Source: Mayamaea pseudoterrestris
Lineage: Eukaryota; Bacillariophyta; Bacillariophyceae; Sellaphorales; Sellaphoraceae
Assembly: GCA_027923505.1 (NCBI GenBank)
Contig: BROI01000017.1
Location: 496,001 to 560,000 of the forward strand
Reading direction: 5' to 3'
DNA length: 64,000 bases
Position numbers and translations under genes: made by a program. This document shows, one piece after another, positions 12,601-22,090 of this stretch. Each line of letters opens with the position of its first letter. The stretch's first letter is position 1. The notes beneath the pieces were generated by a model, which saw nothing but the letters and a program-made list of their open reading frames with translations, was not told where the DNA came from and ran no database searches.

Positions 12601-14365
12601 AAAAATGATGTTGGCACCATTCTGGTGTAATTTGGGCACCTACAGGGCCTGCTGTAGGGGCGTTTGAATGTCATGGCATCTTTGGGCTGAGACTGGTGAC
12701 AAGTTGTCACCAAATACATTGCCATCCCCTGAGACACCAGCCAAGCTTACCATCTTGTAGCGCAGCCTGAATAATGATGTTGGCACAGGGCCTGCTGTAG
12801 GGGCGTTTGAATGTCATGGCATCTGCAGGCTGAGACTGGTGACAAGTTGTCACCAAATACATTGCCATCCCCTGAGACACCAGCCAAGCTTACCATCTTG
12901 TAGCGCAGCCTGCAAAATGATGTTGGCACCATTCTGGTGTAATTTGGGCACCTACAGGGCCTGCTGTAGGGGCGTTTGAATGTCATGGCATCTGCAGGCT
13001 GAGACTGGTGACAAGTTGTCACCAAATACATTGCCATCCCCTGAGACACCAGCCAAGCTTACCATCTTGTAGCGCAGCCTGAAAAAGGATGTTGGCACCA
13101 TTCTGGTGTAATTTGGGCACCTACAGGGCCTGCTGTAGGGGCGATTGAATGTCATGGCATCTGCGGCTGAGACTGGTGACAAGTTGTCACCAAATACATT
13201 GCCATCCCCTGAGACACCAGCCAAGCTTACCATGTTGTAGCGCAGTCTGAATAATGATGTTGGCACCATTCTGGTGTAATTTGGGCACCTACAGGGCCTG
13301 CTGTAGGGGCATTTGAATGTCATGGCATCTGCAGGCTGAGACTGGTGACAAGTTGTCACCAAATACATTGCCATCCCCTGAGACACCAGCCAAGCTTACC
13401 ATCTTGAAGCGCAGCCTGAAAAATGATGTTGGCACCATTCTGGTGTAATTTGGGCACCTACGGGCCTGCTGTAGGGGCGTTTGAATGTCGCGGCATCTGC
13501 GGGCTGAGACTGGTGACAAGTTGTCACCAAATACATTGCCACCCCCTGAGACACCCGCCAATTTTACCATCTTGTAGCGCAGCCTAAAAAATGATGTTGG
13601 CACCATTCTGGTGTAAATCTGGGCACCTACAGGGCCTGCTGTAGGGGCGTTTGAATGTCATGGCGTCTGTGGGCTGAGACTGGTGACAAGTTGTCACCAA
13701 ATACATTGCCATCCCCTGAGACACCAGCCAAGCTTACCATCTTGTAGCGCAGCCTGAATAATGATGTTGGCACCATTCTGGTGTACATTGGGCACCTACA
13801 GGGCTTGTTGTAGATATGTTTGAATGTCATGGCATCTGTGGGCTGAGACTGGTGACAAGTTGTCACCAAATACATTGCCATCCCCTGAGACACTAGCCAA
13901 GCTTACCATCTTGTAGCGCAGCCTATATAATGATGTTGGCACCATTCTGGTGTAATTTGGGCATCTACAGGGCCTGCTGTAGGTGTGTTTGAATGTAATG
14001 GCATCTGCGGGCTGAGACTGGTGACAAGTTGTCACCAAATACATTGCCATCCCCTGAGACACCAGCCAAGCTTAACATCTTGTAGCGCAGCCTGAAAAAT
14101 GATGTTGGCACCATTCTGGTGTAATTTGGGCATACACATGGCTCAAGGTATGGGCATTTGAAAAGCATGGCAGCTGCTGGCTGAGATTGGTGAGAAGTTC
14201 TCACCAGTCACATTGCAGTCTACTAGGACACTAGCCAGGCATACCATCTTGTAGCGCAGACTGAATAATGATGTTGACACCATTCTGGTGTGATTTGGGT
14301 GTCAACATGGCGTGTTATCTGGGCAATTGAATGTCAAGGCATCTGTGGGCTGAGACTGGTGAGAA
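683..14365. repeat. Satellite array, about 81 head-to-tail copies of a 169-bp monomer
   Basis: From 683 to about 14365 one unit repeats with a period of exactly 169 bases over long stretches (for example monomer boundaries at 3055, 3224, 3393 and 3562). Each monomer carries the dyad ggtgacaagttgtcacc, a HindIII site inside ccaagcttacc, and a second and third inverted repeat (cacca-ttc-tggtg and cctacag-n6-ctgtagg). Core monomers from about 2900 to 9500 differ by only a few bases, mostly taatttggg versus taaattggg and cgtttg versus catttg. Copies near both ends are more divergent, and copies between about 9600 and 13650 include shortened or rearranged units. Because 169 is 3x56+1, the minus strand shows an open frame of 88 codons in almost every monomer, read through 1.6 units in shifting frames; this is a product of the period, not a gene family. 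There is no transposase, terminal repeat or gene inside the array. It could be pericentromeric, subtelomeric or an interstitial block; nothing here decides. Confidence 0.97.
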
Positions 14366-14563
14366 GCAGTCTACTCACCCGCCAGATTGTTGGATCTGCT
14401 GAGTTTCACCGTGCCATGCATGGAGATGGATTCAAGGTGCTACTGACCCAATTGTTTCTTTTAAATGACATAAAATATCAATTGAAAGGTTTTGACTGTC
14501 TTGGTTGGCCATTCTAATGATCCCTGTGCCGAAAATGGGGCACTGCTGGCACAGTCAACCTTT

Positions 14564-15002
14564 AAGACTGATAAGTTAGAAATCAATCAGTGACGTCATC
14601 AAGCGCCGGACGGACGTCACGAGAAAACTTCAAATCAAGTTCGCGTCGCCCTTTTTCACCAACGCGCAAAGCAGCGACAGTGCAACAAAGCTTCTACATC
14701 AATCTACAGACAACCAACTAACGATTTATAAAGAAAGATGTTGGCGCAGACTGGTCCCGTCGCTTGGGTATAGATTCTTTGGGGATGTTGAGGTGCGGAA
14801 CGATTTTCGCTCAAGCGGGCAGGTGCGACATCCATCGGTACTCGACTGCGTCTTAGGATTGCTCGCGCACCTCCTCTCCGATTTTCACTCGTTGGTAACC
14901 GTTGGAAAGCCCGTCGAGTCGTTAATGAAATGTGATGCATAACTAAAAAACGTCAAAAAGGTCATTATGACGTCACTGAAGGCATTCTAACTTATCAGTC
15001 TT
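14564..15002. mobile_element. Non-autonomous TIR element (MITE-like), 439 bp
   Basis: The left end (14564-14581) reads aagactgataagttagaa and the right end (14985-15002) is its exact reverse complement. After a 4-5 base mismatch the arms match again over tcagtgacgtcat (left from 14588, right to about 14980), giving imperfect terminal inverted repeats of about 35-36 bases. Both arms therefore carry the CRE-like palindrome TGACGTCA (14591-14598 and 14968-14975). Flanking bases are ttt on the left and tttt on the right, so a 3-base TTT duplication is possible but not distinctive. The interior has no transposase; a minus-strand frame of 78 codons (14704-14940) is arginine-rich and unrecognised. 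Length and structure fit a MITE; the superfamily cannot be named from the ends alone. Confidence 0.75.
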
Positions 15003-15319
15003 TTTTGTTGAATGTGCTCAGTCTCTTGGCATAGTGATGGGTTCTGCACACAATTTGTGAACTCTATTGGTCCAATACATTCATGAACAACTTCAATCAT
15101 GTTAGTTTTTCGGAAGTGTCAGGCCACTCTGGCAGTCTGGGTGCCAACTGGGCTGTACATGGCGCAGGCAAATTCCGCGAAGCGTCGCATTTCCTACGCA
15201 TGCCAAACGGCAGACCAAACGAGGTACAGATCACAAACGGTAAAAATATCGCTAATACTCAACATTTCGTAGTTTTGTTGTGCTCTCTAAAAGACAGTGA
15301 ATAAAGAGCATGCGTCGAC
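15003..15319. other. Spacer between the TIR element and the selenoprotein T 3' UTR
   Basis: No gene is supported. A plus-strand frame of 73 codons (15083-15304) has no recognisable product. On the minus strand this stretch lies just past the SECIS hairpin and probably holds the polyadenylation region of the selenoprotein gene. Confidence 0.5.
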
Positions 15320-15386
15320 GGCAAAGCAATATCGGAGCAAACACACGCATCAATCATTGATGCAGCAATTGTTCGTCATTCTTGCC
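15320..15386 (-). promoter_or_regulatory. SECIS element of the selenoprotein T mRNA
   Basis: Read on the minus strand, the 3' UTR folds into the eukaryotic SECIS plan. Helix I pairs GGCAAG (15386-15381) with the strand ending in TTTGCC (15325-15320). The non-Watson-Crick quartet is UGAC (15378-15375) opposite CGAU (15334-15331), which gives the U.U, G.A, A.G core of all SECIS elements. Helix II is an interrupted stem closing on GCATC/GATGC, and its apical loop begins with the conserved AA (AATGATT). The element starts 40 bases after the stop codon of a gene with an in-frame TGA in a CxxU motif. The fold was worked out by eye, with a bulge and two mismatches in helix II. Confidence 0.8.
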
Positions 15387-15425
15387 TTGTCGCGACGCAT
15401 CGCGCCTTACGTCATCTTCATTCGC

Positions 15426-16110
15426 TCATGTACGCTTCATCAAGCCCATGGCCGACATGCCGTTAATCATGTCCTCCATGGTTGGAAACTGACCAGTCTC
15501 CAACTTGCTCCATACCTTCTTCTCGTCAAGATAGATTTCGAAAGCTCCGGTTATCAACCATTTCGACAATACTTGCGGTAGAATCAAGAATAAAGCAATA
15601 CCAATCTGCAGCGAATTGTTTCGAATCGACTCGTACCATCTTGGAATGCCTTGGTAGCCAAGCATTCGCAAGACTCTCTCTCCTCCAAAGAACATGTAAA
15701 GCAGCGCCATTAGTTGCAACATGGATAAGAGATTGCTAATAAGCTCGGCCACTGGCGGTGGAGGATAGTTTTGACCTTCAATGTGTCCGCGCAGCTCTGG
15801 GTATGAGTTTTCGAGGAACTGAGCCATGGAGACAAAGTTCCTCTTCATGCCTCAGCCCATGCAATAGAATATTTTTACCGAATGCTGTACAAATTTGTTG
15901 CTTTCAGAGTCTGCTGCATTAACGAGCGCATGCTATGGAAACGAAACGAAAGTATATACATTTGTGAGCAGGAAGGCCGAATGACGCTCCATCGCTCAAA
16001 CAGCTCCAGAGACTCACCGTCTCAAATTCCTGAGACATTGCTATTGCCGAAAGCAGCAACAGCAGGAGGGCGGACAACGACCGTGTCGAAAGAACCAGCA
16101 TGGTGGTCAT
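15426..16110 (-). CDS. SELENOT: Selenoprotein T (SelT), thioredoxin-like, ER-targeted
   Basis: Two exons: 16110-16018 and 15932-15426, with an 85-base GTGAGT...ATAG intron in phase 0. The joined frame gives 199 residues (human SelT has 195). Residues 1-25 are a signal peptide (SALLLLLLSAIAMS). The redox motif is CMGU at 55-58, with selenocysteine encoded by the in-frame TGA at 15854-15852. Downstream come the SelT hallmarks: HIEGQNYPPPP, a hydrophobic pair of segments, then TGAFEIYLDEKKVWSKLETG. SelT is an ER-membrane-associated thioredoxin-fold oxidoreductase. A conventional gene call would start after the TGA and lose the signal peptide and active site. The terminal TGA at 15428-15426 must act as a true stop. 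The gene is divergent from the sulfotransferase-like gene, with a 308-base shared promoter. Confidence 0.93.
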
Positions 16111-16418
16111 GGCAGCAACTGAGGTTCCGTTTTGTGTCGATGAGCGGCTGGATCGGACTGATTTTTAAATCGCATCGGCAATGAATACTGACGTATGCGA
16201 ACGCCATGGTACATGAATGTCACACTCACCGCCAATGTACACTTGACACCACAGTAAAAGTGGCGACGCTGACACACAACGGTTTTCAAAAATCGCACTG
16301 GCGGTTGTTGGCGTGTGGCCAAGCCAGCCGACGACCACACTACTTGCTGCTCCATGGCCCCAACATTCGTCGCCCTTCACTCATTCAGCCAAAAGCATTC
16401 AACAGCTTGTCTATAGCC

Positions 16419-17736
16419 ATGTCCATGTCATTGGGGTCCAAGCTGCAGCTCGAGCCAGGTAGCTGGATGGAAGCAATCTACGACGTCTACATTGGCATTG
16501 TCGTTGGAGGCCGGCATTCAGCCTTTTTGGTTTCGCGGGGCGCGTACAACCTGTTCGGGCACCCGATTCTCGCCCTCTTTGGCATTCAACGCGCCATTGG
16601 TCAAGAGGAAGCTGCAACGAATACGGAGGGTCTCAAAGTGGTAGCTGTTGGCTACGGACGGACAGGAACGGTACGTGAACGGACGCGCTGGTTCCGCATG
16701 CTGCTTTTTTGCATTGAAACCGTCGAATCTACCATGGAAGCGTATGTTTTTGTTATGTCATGACTGAGTTATCGTGTGTCATCGCTTGAAATGAATAGTT
16801 GGGTGTAAGGGCGAGCGTCTGCCGTCGTCTTTGCATTTACAAGCGACTCATCACTTGTCGTCTCACTTTCTTCCACAGTATTCGCTGACATTGGCGCTAG
16901 AAGAGCTTGGTTTTCCAACGTTGCACACCCAACATTTATACGAAAATGAAGAAATTATTAACATGTGGACCAATGACGTCTTTCTGCCTTCCATCAAAAC
17001 CGGCGAGATTGATCTTGGACGACCAAATCTACAAATCATTGCCAAGAAATTTCAAGCAACAGCCGATTTGCCCATGGCCCTTTACTTTGAACAAGTTATG
17101 GAGGAATTTCCCGATTGCAAGTTTGTCCTGACGGAGCGAGAAAACTCGGAGACTTGGTTTCGGTCCTGGAGTGTGCTCACGCAGAGCATCACCACGCCGA
17201 CGCAGACTGGAGGCATGTTCTTCTCCAAGGTCAAGCAGTATTCGCACTACTTGCGATGGCTTTATTCTGTCGTCAACCAAGATGAAGAGTTTCTTACATC
17301 GTCCTTTCCATTTCCGGAGCAAAACAAGGAGATGGCTATTATGAGCTACGAAGCTCACAATGCTCGAGTTCGGCAGGTCATTCCAAGCGATCGCTTGCTC
17401 GAGTACAATGTCAAGCAAGGCTGGGAGCCGCTTTGCAATTTCCTCGAGATTGAAAGTTGTCCTGACACGCCATTCCCCAAGACCAATTCGGCGCGATCAG
17501 TCCAAGTCCAGTCCATTTCGGCGCAGTTGGTTCCACTCGTCGTTTCTCTCTTTGTCGTATTTACCCTATTTGCTAAGGGCTTTCAAATGGCGACTGGAAA
17601 ACCAGTCGTCGGCTGGGCGCGATGCAAGACGTTGGAACTGCTGCGAAACATGAATCGCGCGCTGAATGGAGAAAAGGTCATTTGGACCAATGGCAGCCCG
17701 CCGCCAACTCCAAGACGAAAGCGTCGCATCAGCTAA
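16419..17736 (+). CDS. Sulfotransferase-family protein with C-terminal membrane anchor
   Basis: Exons 16419-16670 and 16879-17736, with a 208-base GTACGT...CACAG intron in phase 0, give 369 residues. The P-loop-like PAPS 5'-phosphosulfate loop GYGRTGTYSL spans the splice junction (residues 78-87) and is followed by ALEELGFPTLHTQHLYEN, the signature of the Sulfotransfer_4 group of P-loop sulfotransferases. ALYFEQVMEEFPDCKFVLTERE carries the conserved strand and Arg region that binds the 3'-phosphate. A hydrophobic segment at about 300-320 (PLVVSLFVVFTLFAKGF) suggests a single membrane anchor near the C-terminus. Substrate is unknown. The first Met of the chosen frame, MSMSLGSK, is preceded by a long open frame without a better start. 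Confidence 0.8.
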
Positions 17737-17981
17737 ATAGCATGATTGCGAAGTGTGCTCGTCATTTCGATGAGTCTATTTGTGATATCTGTCAATTGTG
17801 GAGGTAATCCTCATGTCGTCTTTGTTTCGTTCGATTAAGCATGCTGTATATCGGATCGAGAAAACAGTAAATTAAAGCTTATTTGTGCTATCACCATCTG
17901 CCACTACACGATGATTACACATAGTCTTCATATCAATCCTATGTTAAACAATGACGCCTATCTTTATAAGGTATTCTGCCT

Positions 17982-18797
17982 TTAATTGTTTTTGATAATG
18001 CCGACCTCGGCAGGTCGTAGTACTCGCTTATTTAAAGAGAAGCCCTTCTTCATGACTTGTCCAACGACGCCATCGTTCTTGCTCGGATCAGGATACTGCA
18101 TGAGTGCTTCATGCTGGTTCGGATCGAACTTATCTCCAACATTGCCATATTTGACGAGTCCGTTTGACTCGAAGGCCTTATTCAACCCCATTTCTGTCAA
18201 ATGTATACCTTCATAAAGTGATCCCAGCACTGGATTCGCTTCCTTATCATCCAGCGCCTCCTTTGGCACACTCTCCAAAGCCCGCGTCAAATTATCCGAA
18301 ACATCCAAGAGTGATTTGGCGAATGATTTAATCGCGTACTGGCGCGCATCCTGTACATCCCGTTGAGCAATTCGACGCGTATTGTCTTGCTCGGCCAGTG
18401 AGCGAAGAAGCTGATCCTTGAGTTCCTTGACTTGAGCTTCGAGCTCCTCCTCCTTTGAGACAATTTCGGGAGGTACCGTCGTAGATTCCGGCGGAGGTTC
18501 TTGGGAGTCGTTGTCTGTTGCTGCAGCTGCTGCTTCATCCTTCTTGTCCGTGTTGTAGTAGTCGCTCAGAAATCGCATCGATGTTTGTGGGGCAAACGCT
18601 GCTCGAATTGACAGCGCATTTTGCGAAATTTCAGGAATTCGACTGCGAACGATCTGTCGCGAAACAGTCTTTGGCAGTAGCGAGGACGATAGTGCGAAAA
18701 CAGTGCGAGTGGACGCCATGGTGAAAGGGAGGAAGAATGGTCGAGAATTGTGACGACGTGTGGTCGTCGCGCCGAGAATGCGTGTGAGACGTGGCAT
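17982..18797 (-). CDS. GRPE: GrpE, nucleotide exchange factor for mitochondrial Hsp70
   Basis: A single exon of 271 codons. Residues from about 110 form the GrpE core: a long coiled coil (KEEELEAQVKELKDQLLRSL), then RRIAQRDVQDARQYAIKSFA and the C-terminal beta domain ending in GVVGQVMKKGFSLNKRVLRPAEVGI. GrpE opens the nucleotide cleft of DnaK-type Hsp70 and releases ADP. The N-terminus is rich in Arg, Ser and Thr with almost no acid, as in a mitochondrial presequence, so the organellar (Mge1-type) role is likely. A second in-frame start at 18719 (MASTRTVFAL) sits in a strong ACCATGG context and also begins a presequence-like stretch; it may be the real start. The gene is divergent from the methyltransferase-like gene, with only 31 to 109 bases between starts. 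Confidence 0.92.
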   Translation of the reverse strand: MPRLTRILGATTTRRHNSRPFFLPFTMASTRTVFALSSSLLPKTVSRQIVRSRIPEISQNALSIRAAFAPQTSMRFLSDYYNTDKKDEAAAAATDNDSQEPPPESTTVPPEIVSKEEELEAQVKELKDQLLRSLAEQDNTRRIAQRDVQDARQYAIKSFAKSLLDVSDNLTRALESVPKEALDDKEANPVLGSLYEGIHLTEMGLNKAFESNGLVKYGNVGDKFDPNQHEALMQYPDPSKNDGVVGQVMKKGFSLNKRVLRPAEVGIIKNN

Positions 18798-18828
18798 GAA
18801 AACCGCTGCGACGATTTAACGATCTTTG

Positions 18829-19965
18829 ATGAGCGAAGCTGTTGCAACTCCACAACCAACCAAGATCAACATGGCGAAGAAGCGAAAGCATGCCGGCGAG
18901 ACCTCGACAGCAGTTAGTAAGGACATTCCGAAAACGACAGTTGCTTCCAATCCGCTTCTAGATGAACAATTACGCTTTCTCGATTCACTTTCGGAGAAGG
19001 AACGAAACAGTTTCTTCGCGCCAAACCTTGATCCATCGCGACGTGCCGAGCTATGGATGCAGCAGGCCGACTTGGGCGAACGACTCGTAAACTCTTACTC
19101 ATGGGCGACTCCAAATGATCGCGCCATGCGAGTCCTGAAGCACTTTGCGCCAATTGTCGAAATTGCGTCAGGTCAAGGGTACTGGCTGCGAATGATGAAG
19201 GAACACGGAATCGATGCTGTTGGATACGATATAGATCCAAGCAAGGGTGGCAAGATCGCCAAGGACAATTCGTCAACAACACATGGCACTATTGTTAAGA
19301 AAGGTGGGCCGGAAGTTTTGGAGCGCGCAGAAAATCGTCGCCGAACACTCTTTCTTTGCTATCCCGACGAAGATACGCCAGCTTCAACGAGCGATCAAGG
19401 AACGAATACGCAGTCGCTGGCATCGGCCTGTCTAAAACATTACAAAGGAGACTATGTAATTCATGTTGGAGAACTCTTTATGGATGCTACACTTTCAATG
19501 GATCAGGCTCCCTGGGGACGGTCCTCGAGTCCATCCTTTCAGGAGCAGTTGGCCGCACAGTTTCACTGCGTTGCCAAGATCAGCCTTCCAAGCTGGCTGC
19601 ATGTACGAGACACGCTGAGCGTATGGAAAAGATCTCAAGTATGCTCCATTGTTTTTGAAGCCGAAGACGGAGACGACGATGGTGATGAAGAATATGAATA
19701 TAGGTGCGTGTGTGTTGCTCTTAGGTTCTCGACAGTTTAGCTTCATCCGTTTCTTACAATTTGTCAAATGTTACCACTACGAAGACACATTCCAGCGGAG
19801 GAGCGGCTACCAGTGGATATCACTGCGCCTTGTCTCCGACACTTGCTTGAGGAAAAGGACATGGACGGTGTCGAGGTTGCTGAGCTCCAGAAGGCTGTTT
19901 CTCCGGCAGTCAAAACGGATATAAAGGCGCCCAGTACAAAGAAAGATTATAAGGCTCCTTGGTAA
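18829..19965 (+). CDS. Class I SAM-dependent methyltransferase-like protein
   Basis: Exon 1 is 18829-19703 and exon 2 19785-19965; the 81-base intron is GTGCGT...GAAG in phase 2, and joining restores EYRHIPAEERLPVD. The product has 351 residues. A basic N-terminus (AKKRKHAGE) could be a nuclear signal. Around residues 105-140 the sequence APIVEIASGQGYWLRMM then GIDAVGYDID matches motif I and the acidic end of strand 2 of the Rossmann methyltransferase fold, with ASGQG in place of the usual GxGxG. TLFLCYPDE may be the motif IV strand. The target is unknown. A second ATG at 18871 (MAKKRKHAGE) has a good context and would shorten the protein slightly. An acidic tract (DGDDDGDEEYEY) ends exon 1. 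Confidence 0.65.
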
Positions 19966-20177
19966 GTAGTATTACACTACTAATACTTTATAAATGTATA
20001 TATGTACATCGTTTGCACATTAAAAAGCCGCTAAGCATTTAAACATCGTGCTGTCGACAGGTACTAGTTTAGCGCTAAATTAGCGACGATGTCGCTGCAT
20101 CACAAAATCGAACATCCCACTTGCTGGTTGATGACGAGGCATGCTAAACGCTTTGTTTCATATAAACAAACATTGAT

Positions 20178-22015
20178 ATGTCTGATGAGGAGCAAATGAT
20201 CGGCGACGATGTGTCGGAGGACGACATCTTTGATCGAGTGCCGACAAAGCAAGAGCGAATCGGTGGGTATAACATTGCTGTTGCATCAACACTGACGTAC
20301 GAGCATGCGACATGGTGTTCTCTCGAGTTTTGCAAGCTTAACTTGCATTGTCATCCTTCTTCGGAGTAAGCGTGCCATTGTGAGTTACCTTTCCAAACGA
20401 CGTCATCGTCGCAACCTTTTTTGTTTCGATCGATTCGAGGATCGAAGAACGGAACGCGGCATCCTCCTCCATGGCCAGAAATCGTGGTGGGGCGAGATTC
20501 CCTTGTTGCGCCCATAACCGGTTCGACACCTGAGGTTTTGCTATTGTACCTATCGCAGGCCTAACGTTTATTGTATGTCCCTTTTCCTTTACATCAGAAA
20601 TGAGACAAGCGAACAAGCCTCCCTCAGAATGGCTCCGCCTGCTTTGCAAGGATTGGTCTTTACAGAATGAGGTGCTTGTTGAGACGGCGGATGCGAAGTT
20701 CATAGACTACAAACCATACCTTAAAGGCTTGCTCACTCCTCAACTTTTATACCGACTCTCTGTCCCTGTGGTCAAGGATGGAATTGATGGAATAGCTGCA
20801 TCGCCAACGCTCGATTTTTGGGGCATCCTGGGTATTTCGGATGAGTTTGATCGAAGCTATATTACGGCACAAGTGGAACGATTTTGCTCCCTTTACAATA
20901 TCAGGGAAACTGTTACCGATGATGACAACCTTTTTCCGCATGAGATGAGCACAAATGACCCTGCTTCTCTAGCAGCGGCAGCAGCTGCTGGGATTAATGT
21001 CTCACCCAACGGTGCTTTGAACCTCAACTTTGAAGCCAGCGCGGCTGCTGCAGCCGCCGCGGCAGCGATTCCAATCAACATTCCCAGATTACCTGGCAAG
21101 CAGCTTTACGATATGTCGCAAGCTCAGCTGGCGAAGGAAGATGCAATAAAGACGGAGCGCCGGACGAGTTTAAAGCGCAGCGAGCATAGGTTGCCATCTG
21201 AAGGCAAGGAACGGAAAGTTCGAGACCGTGAGCAACTCGCAGTACAGAAAGCTGCAGTGCGAGCCGAGCGCGAGTCTGAGAGAGAAGCCAGACGACAAAA
21301 AAAGCTGTTAATCCGTCAGCATCGCGAATTGTTTGCCCAGCAGCAGAAGGAAGCAGCTCTTCAACGAGCCGCCGAATTGGTCGCATCCAATCGCGTTCCG
21401 GTTGAGATTACGCGAGGGTCGCAAGCAGTCAAGTCCTTGTTCGCACCAAGCTCATTTCCAAATTCGAATGTCGACGCTTCGAAGAAACGGTCGGCGATTG
21501 TTGTATCAACTGCGGGAGATCTCAATGAAATCGTTACGCATTCGAAAAATCTCTGGGCGAAATACAATGCCATCGCTAAGGAACATAACCAAAAGGTGAA
21601 CTGGATAATCGTTGCGAAGGAGCTGGGTATACATGTCAAGGTTCGTGAAAAGTATGCGCGAATGCACTCGCGGGCTGAGCAGCGAGGCTTTGACTGGGTT
21701 TTGAATAGCCACTGGAAGGTCAAGGACCACCCAGAGATATTTTTGGAACCAACTCTTGCTGAACAAAAGGCTAAGATGCCTCCATCGCCCTTACACACTT
21801 CCGCTACTGTTTTGATTGATAACAATAAAGAAGTCAGCGATGAAGCTGTTGCTTTGGCGGCCGCAGTCGTCGACGCTTCGGTAACTGCTCCATCAGACGA
21901 CGAGTTTGTCGAAACGTCAGACGAGCACCATGGAACTGCAGCTGCCCTTGCCGCAACGTCGCTAGTCAGTGACCCCATAGCTGGGCTGGAAGAAATGAAT
22001 GCGACGGAAGTTTAA
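20178..22015 (+). CDS. Unrecognised coiled-coil protein with SANT/Myb-like C-terminal segment
   Basis: Exon 1 is 20178-20262 (MSDEEQMIGDDVSEDD, strongly acidic) and exon 2 20598-22015; the 335-base GTGGGT...ATCAG intron in phase 1 joins QERI-E-MRQANKPPSEWL. The product has 500 residues. Residues about 30-120 are globular (LLCKDWSLQNEVLVETADAK). Alanine runs follow (SAAAAAAAAA). Then comes a long charged helix (about 175-265) with many Arg, Lys, Glu and Gln. Near residues 350-410 WAKYNAIAKEHNQKVNWIIV and AKELGIHVKVREKYARM resemble a tri-helical DNA-binding motif spaced by tryptophans, but this is a guess. A nuclear protein is plausible; no function can be named. The tail is acidic and alanine-rich. 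Confidence 0.7.
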
Positions 22016-22090
22016 AAGTAGCATGCACCACCAATATGTATGGGACTCTGATAAAAGTAGCAGGTTTTTATTCTTTAATTCACAATAATT

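Noticed and set aside
1534-14062. Tandem family of about 70 overlapping 88-codon minus-strand frames in the satellite
   Set aside because: They recur every 169 bases and read the same DNA in shifting frames because 169 is not a multiple of 3. The two halves of each peptide are the same bases in different frames, so they follow from the period, not from selection on a protein.
683-14365. CRISPR-like or tRNA-derived repeat
   Set aside because: Units are head-to-tail with no unique spacers, and the weak resemblance of gtttgaatgtc to a B box is not accompanied by an A box or tRNA fold.
14704-14940. 78-codon minus-strand frame inside the TIR element as a transposase remnant
   Set aside because: Arg-rich with no DDE or zinc-finger pattern; too short to support a coding role.
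15345-15361. Perfect hairpin gcatcaatcattgatgc as a terminator or isolated regulatory stem
   Set aside because: It is the upper stem of the SECIS fold of selenoprotein T and does not need a separate explanation.
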